Shown here in pieces: positions 60,033 through 64,000 of a stretch of 64,000 nt of DNA. Both the position numbers and the translations under genes were made by a program. Location of the stretch: NCBI RefSeq assembly GCF_002968335.2, contig NZ_CP134398.1, forward strand, positions 3,162,001-3,226,000. Reading direction: 5' to 3'. The first letter of the stretch is position 1, and each line of letters starts with the position of its first letter. Origin of the DNA: Mycobacterium sp. ITM-2016-00316. Its GTDB lineage: Bacteria > Actinomycetota > Actinomycetes > Mycobacteriales > Mycobacteriaceae. Under the pieces are notes generated by a model. It did no database searches, was not told the origin of the DNA, and worked only from the letters and a program-made list of their open reading frames with translations.

Positions 60033-60070
60033 CGAACGCCGTCGCGTGCCTCGGTACGCGACGGCGTTCG
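60033..60070. terminator. Very strong hairpin after the secreted surface protein
   Basis: A 15-bp perfect stem (60033-60047 with 60056-60070) encloses an 8-nt loop that can close further into a CTCG-type tetraloop. It starts 13 nt after the stop codon. There is no T-run downstream, as in many mycobacterial terminators. The remaining about 110 nt to the next gene hold nothing recognisable. Confidence 0.65.
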
Positions 60071-60181
60071 CGTACCGGACCGACAGACACCGCAGTGTCC
60101 AGACAGGCGCGAACACGATGGCGACCCGCGACCCGCAGGCCGGATATCGGGCAGGTCAGGCGATGAGACAGACTCGTCACG

Positions 60182-61108
60182 ATGAGTCTCAAGTTCCGAC
60201 GCGGAAACCCGTCGGACCCGGAACCGGTGGTCGACGTGCCGGAGTGGTTCAGTGCCGCCCTGGCTGTCCGGCCGGTGCATTCCGCGATCGACGTCCGCGG
60301 GTGCCGCATCCAGCTGCGCATGTGGGGCGATCCCGATAAACCACCGCTGGTCTTCGTCCACGGTGGCGGCGCACACTCCGGATGGTGGGATCACCTCGCT
60401 CCCCTGTTCACCGCCACCCACCGGATCGTGGCTCTCGACCTGAGCGGGCACGGTGACAGCGGCACGCGCCCGCAGTACTCCATGTCGATGTGGGCGCGCG
60501 AGGTTCTCGCCGCGGCGGAGGCATCCGGGTCGTCGGCTCGGCCCGCTGTCGTGGGGCACAGCATGGGCGGATGGGTTGGTGCGGCGGCCGCCACCCGGTA
60601 CGGGAAGCAGATTGACAGCGTGCTGGTCATCGATTCACCGCTGCGCGACCGCGTTCCCGAGGAGTCGCGGTTGGCCAACCGTCGCCGTGACAGTCCCGGA
60701 TACCGCACCGAGGCAGAGATCCTGGCCCGCTTCCGAGCGGTGCCCACCCAAGCGGTGACACTGCCGTTCATCGAACGCCATATCGCCGCACAGTCGGTGC
60801 GCAAGGCCGACAGCGGATGGGTGTGGAAGTTCGACCCCGAGATCTTCGGCGGCCTGCGGTTGGAGGAGACGCCGGCCGACGAGGAGATCCTGGAGAACGT
60901 CTTCGCCCGAATTCCCTGCCGGATAGGGTATTTACGGTGTGAGAACGGTCTGGTGCCACCGCCGATGGCCGACCAGATCCGTTCCCTGCTGCAATTGCGG
61001 GGTCCGTTCGTCGAACTCGCCGAGGCGGGGCATCACCCGATGCTGGACCAACCGCTCCCGCTGGTGGCGACCATCCGTACCCTGCTCGAGTTCTGGTCCA
61101 TCACGTAG
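60182..61108 (+). CDS. Alpha/beta hydrolase
   Basis: The 308-residue alpha/beta hydrolase has the oxyanion H-G-G-G near residue 60, the nucleophile in G-H-S-M-G-G near 124 and a terminal histidine in A-G-H-H-P-M. An N-terminal stretch of about 30 residues precedes the core. It resembles general esterases/hydrolases of mycobacteria; no substrate can be named. It is followed 22 nt later by a HAD phosphatase gene. Confidence 0.78.
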   Translation: MSLKFRRGNPSDPEPVVDVPEWFSAALAVRPVHSAIDVRGCRIQLRMWGDPDKPPLVFVHGGGAHSGWWDHLAPLFTATHRIVALDLSGHGDSGTRPQYSMSMWAREVLAAAEASGSSARPAVVGHSMGGWVGAAAATRYGKQIDSVLVIDSPLRDRVPEESRLANRRRDSPGYRTEAEILARFRAVPTQAVTLPFIERHIAAQSVRKADSGWVWKFDPEIFGGLRLEETPADEEILENVFARIPCRIGYLRCENGLVPPPMADQIRSLLQLRGPFVELAEAGHHPMLDQPLPLVATIRTLLEFWSIT

Positions 61109-61130
61109 ATCGGCGGGACGAGGTTTGACG

Positions 61131-61844
61131 GTGCGCCGAGTGGGCATGCCTGCAGGCGTGCCTGACGACGTACATCCCCCTGCCGTGTTGTTCGATGTCG
61201 ACGGCACCTTGATCGATTCGAACTATCTGCACGTCCACGCGTGGCACCGTGCGTTCACCGATCTGCGAATTCCGGTGCAGAGCTGGCAGATTCACCGTTC
61301 CATCGGCATGGACGGCGAGAAGCTGCTGGACACGTTGGCCGCTGGAGCAGAAGAAGATTCGCGCAACCGGCTCAAAGAGCTCCACAAGCTGTACTACCAG
61401 GAGACGGCATCCCTGCTGTCTCCGTTGCCTGGTGCACGCGACATCCTGGACCGTATCGATTCTCTGGGACTACAAGTCGTGTTGGCCACCTCCGCTCCCG
61501 AAGATGAGTTCGCCACGCTACGCGCCGTGCTCGACCGTGACGACCTGATCTCCACCGCGACCTCAGCGCAGGATGTCGAGACGGCAAAGCCCGAGCCCGA
61601 TATCGTCCAGATCGCTCTGGAACGCGCGCAGGTCGGTCCGCAGCGCGCCGTATTCGTCGGCGACGCCGTATGGGATGCAAAGGCCAGCGTCGCTGCCGGG
61701 GTGGCCTGCATCGGCGTTCTCAGCGGGGGTGTCTCACGCGGCGAGCTTGAGCAAGCCGGCGCCGAGGTGGTGTTCGACGACGCACTCGACCTCTTCACCC
61801 ATCTCGGCGACAGCCCCGTGCAACGCCTGCTCGACCTCCGCTGA
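61131..61844 (+). CDS. HAD-superfamily phosphatase (phosphoglycolate/beta-phosphoglucomutase-like)
   Basis: The GTG at 61131 has GACGAGG at good spacing; ATG 61146 is an alternative. About 237 residues follow. HAD motif I is D-V-D-G-T-L near residue 22, motif II is A-T-S-A, the lysine lies in T-A-K-P-E-P-D and motif IV is V-G-D-A-V-W-D. The helical cap between motifs I and II is of the phosphoglycolate phosphatase type. Substrate unknown. Confidence 0.82.
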   Translation: MRRVGMPAGVPDDVHPPAVLFDVDGTLIDSNYLHVHAWHRAFTDLRIPVQSWQIHRSIGMDGEKLLDTLAAGAEEDSRNRLKELHKLYYQETASLLSPLPGARDILDRIDSLGLQVVLATSAPEDEFATLRAVLDRDDLISTATSAQDVETAKPEPDIVQIALERAQVGPQRAVFVGDAVWDAKASVAAGVACIGVLSGGVSRGELEQAGAEVVFDDALDLFTHLGDSPVQRLLDLR

Positions 61845-61887
61845 CGGTTCTTGCGCGCCTGAGCGCATGACCCGCTGGACCGACGCG

Positions 61888-61931
61888 GGAACAATCCGAA
61901 CCGCCGCTGAGTTGAGTGCAACAGAATCAAC
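61888..61931 (+). promoter_or_regulatory. Stress-type promoter and HAIR-like element before lon
   Basis: GGAACA (61888-61893), 17 nt, then GTT (61911) fits the ECF sigma E/H promoter pattern. GTTGAGT (61911-61917), seven bases, then AATCAAC (61925-61931) matches the geometry of the HspR HAIR element (CTTGAGT-N7-ACTCAAG), with 6 of 7 arm pairs. It ends 12 nt before the lon ATG. HspR control of lon is known in Streptomyces. Confidence 0.45.
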
Positions 61932-61943
61932 TTTGGAGGATTG

Positions 61944-64000
61944 ATGTCTGAACCCATCTCCGTCCCGGTCGTGTTCGTCCGTGAGCCCATCCTGCTGCCA
62001 GGAATGGTGGTGCCCATCGAGCTCGACGACGCCGCCCGGGCCGCGGTCGACGCCGCCCAGTCCAGCGACTCCGGACAGCTGTTGATCGCCCCGCGTCTGG
62101 ATGACCGCTACCCCACCTACGGTGTGCTGGCCTCGATCGTGCAGGTCGGGCGCATTCCCGGCGGCGGTGCCGCTGCCGTCGTCAAGGGCGAACGACGTGC
62201 CCACATCGGCACCGGGACCACCGGACCGGGCGCGGCGCTGTGGGTGGAAGTCACCGAAGTGGCCGACGCCGAGGCCACCGAGGAGACCCGCGCGCTGGCC
62301 GCCGAGTACAAAAAGCTGCTGCTGGCGATGCTGCAGCGGCGCGAGGCGTGGCAGATCGTCGACGTGGTCAACAAGATCACCGATCCGGCCGCCATGGCCG
62401 ATACGGCCGGCTACGCGTCGTACCTGACCGATGTGCAAAAACGTGAACTGCTGGAGACCGAGGATGTCTCGCAGCGGCTGCGTCAACTCATCGAGTGGAC
62501 GGGTGAACACCTGGCCGAGGTCGAGGTCAACGACAAGATCGCCGAGGACGTCCGGTCCGGGATGGACAAGCAGCAGAAGGAATTCCTGCTGCGCCAGCAG
62601 CTCGCCGCCATCCGCAAGGAATTGGGTGAGGGCGAACCGGAAGGCTCAGACGATTACCGGGCCCGTGTCGAGGCCGCCGATCTGCCGGAGAAGGTCCGCG
62701 AGGCCGCGCTGCGCGAGGTGGGCAAGCTGGAACGCTCCAGCGACCAGAGCCCCGAAGGCGGCTGGATCCGCGCCTGGCTGGACACCGTCCTGGACCTGCC
62801 CTGGAGTGTCACGACCGAGGATTCGACCGACCTGAAGTCGGCCCGCGAGATCCTGGATGCCGACCACCACGGCCTCGACGACGTCAAGGACCGCATCGTC
62901 GAGTACCTGGCCGTGCGGGCCCGCCGCGCGCAGCGCAACATGTCGGTCGTCGGTGGCCGCGGCTCCGGTGCCGTCATGGTGCTGGCCGGCCCTCCCGGTG
63001 TCGGCAAGACCTCACTGGGCGAATCCGTGGCACGGGCGTTGGGCCGCAAGTTCGTTCGGGTCGCGCTCGGCGGCGTGCGCGACGAGGCGGAGATCCGCGG
63101 CCACCGGCGCACCTACGTCGGCGCGCTGCCCGGCCGTATCGTCCGCGCCATCGGCGAGGCCGGTTCGATGAACCCCGTGGTGCTGCTCGACGAGATCGAC
63201 AAGGTCGGCTCGGATTACCGCGGCGACCCGTCGTCGGCCCTGCTCGAGGTGCTGGATCCGGCGCAGAACCACACGTTCCGCGACCACTACCTGGAGCTGG
63301 ATCTGGACCTGAGCGATGTGGTGTTCCTGGCGACGGCCAACGTCATCGAGAACATCCCGTCGGCGCTGCTGGACCGCATGGAGCTGATCCAGATCGACGG
63401 CTACACCGAGGACGACAAGGTGGCCATCGCGCGGGATTACCTGCTGCCCCGACAGGCCGAACGGGCCGCGCTGACCTCCGATGAGGTCACACTCACCGAT
63501 GCGGCGCTGCGCAAGATCGCCGCGGACTACACCCGCGAACCGGGGGTGCGGCAGTTCGAGCGGTTGCTGGCCAAGGCATTGCGCAAGGTCACCACGAAGC
63601 TGGCACCTGGAGGAATCACCAACCTCATCGTCGATGAGCCGGATCTCGTCGAGTACCTGGGCCGTCCGCGGTTCACGCCGGACTCCGACGAACGCACCGC
63701 TGTGCCCGGTGTGGCGACCGGGCTGGCCGTCACCGGCCTGGGTGGCGATGTGCTCTACATCGAGGCCGGCGCCGTGGATGCCGAACCGGGCTTGAAGCTG
63801 ACCGGACAGCTGGGTGACGTCATGAAGGAATCGGCGCAGATCGCGCTGTCCTACGTGCGGGCCCACGCCGCACAGTTGGGCGTCGACCCGAAGGCCCTGG
63901 ATCGCCAGATCCATGTGCACGTGCCCGCCGGCGCGGTGCCCAAGGACGGCCCGTCGGCGGGTGTCACCATGGTGACGGCGCTGGTCTCGATGGCCACCGG
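61944..64000 (+). CDS. lon: ATP-dependent protease Lon (3' end outside window)
   Basis: The ATG at 61944 has GGAGG upstream, and 685 codons are visible with no stop. The order is an N-terminal substrate-binding LAN domain (about residues 5-195), a helical linker, the AAA+ domain with Walker A G-P-P-G-V-G-K-T at 349-356 and Walker B V-V-L-L-D-E-I-D near 412, and the start of the protease domain with catalytic S671 in G-P-S-A-G. The partner lysine lies beyond the edge. Lon degrades misfolded and regulatory proteins in the cytosol. Confidence 0.96.
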   Translation, partial: MSEPISVPVVFVREPILLPGMVVPIELDDAARAAVDAAQSSDSGQLLIAPRLDDRYPTYGVLASIVQVGRIPGGGAAAVVKGERRAHIGTGTTGPGAALWVEVTEVADAEATEETRALAAEYKKLLLAMLQRREAWQIVDVVNKITDPAAMADTAGYASYLTDVQKRELLETEDVSQRLRQLIEWTGEHLAEVEVNDKIAEDVRSGMDKQQKEFLLRQQLAAIRKELGEGEPEGSDDYRARVEAADLPEKVREAALREVGKLERSSDQSPEGGWIRAWLDTVLDLPWSVTTEDSTDLKSAREILDADHHGLDDVKDRIVEYLAVRARRAQRNMSVVGGRGSGAVMVLAGPPGVGKTSLGESVARALGRKFVRVALGGVRDEAEIRGHRRTYVGALPGRIVRAIGEAGSMNPVVLLDEIDKVGSDYRGDPSSALLEVLDPAQNHTFRDHYLELDLDLSDVVFLATANVIENIPSALLDRMELIQIDGYTEDDKVAIARDYLLPRQAERAALTSDEVTLTDAALRKIAADYTREPGVRQFERLLAKALRKVTTKLAPGGITNLIVDEPDLVEYLGRPRFTPDSDERTAVPGVATGLAVTGLGGDVLYIEAGAVDAEPGLKLTGQLGDVMKESAQIALSYVRAHAAQLGVDPKALDRQIHVHVPAGAVPKDGPSAGVTMVTALVSMAT

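Noticed and set aside
1..64000. tRNA, rRNA, CRISPR arrays, insertion sequences, phage attachment sites.
   Set aside because: No cloverleaf, rRNA-like, repeat-spacer, transposase or integrase pattern was seen in reading the window.

Overview
The window is high-GC actinobacterial DNA, most likely from a fast-growing mycobacterium (Mycolicibacterium-like). The evidence is a full yrbE-mce operon with mce-associated genes, a mycobacterial KshA/KshB/KstD/Hsa steroid-ring pathway, MmpS-like and other small secreted proteins, GTG/TTG starts, and many probable leaderless promoters. No rRNA, tRNA, CRISPR array or insertion sequence was seen, and no gene-free stretch exceeds 300 bases.

Layout. 1-2671: the end of a glycosyltransferase, a glucosamine-kinase-like protein and a SIS-domain protein in one operon. 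2693-5953 (minus): MHS-type transporter, an SDR with a C-terminal zinc ribbon, and a SnoaL-like protein, divergent from a TetR regulator. 6778-44015: a large steroid catabolic island. It holds hsaG-hsaF, hsaD, two Baeyer-Villiger monooxygenases, kshB, hsaA-hsaC plus a flavoprotein, an IclR regulator with a frameshifted esterase, an old-yellow-enzyme reductase and fadD. Then come an ADH/ALDH/enoyl-CoA hydratase/acyl-CoA dehydrogenase pair operon, SnoaL/SDR/esterase, a probable Fe/2-oxoglutarate-type protein, kshA with a small Cys-rich partner, kstD, a PadR regulator, and hsaB-kstD2-thioesterase-DUF35-Ltp3-like. 44060-47470: VOC protein, two mce-associated membrane proteins and small secreted proteins. 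47481-56685 (minus): yrbEA-yrbEB-mceA-F. 56876-61844: SDR, secreted proteins, hydrolase and HAD phosphatase. 61944-end: lon, running out of the window.

How the genes fit together (inference from family knowledge). Mce/YrbE or the MHS transporter brings in a steroid. FadD, the acyl-CoA dehydrogenase pair, hydratase, Ltp3/DUF35 and ALDH shorten an acidic side chain, or BVMO plus esterase remove a C17 substituent. KstD and KshA/KshB open ring B, HsaA/HsaB hydroxylate, HsaC cleaves ring A, HsaD hydrolyses, and HsaF/HsaG finish the C5/C6 fragment. No hsaE hydratase is present, so that step must be supplied from elsewhere. Two SnoaL-like proteins, several SDRs and an OYE reductase suggest an oxygenated steroid such as a bile acid, but this is not proven.

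The main new observation is a short palindrome (consensus CCRSTSASCGG). It recurs about 43-46 nt upstream of the predicted transcription start of many of these genes, often leaderless ones, including divergent pairs that share one copy and the mce-associated genes. It looks like the operator of one regulon covering the island.
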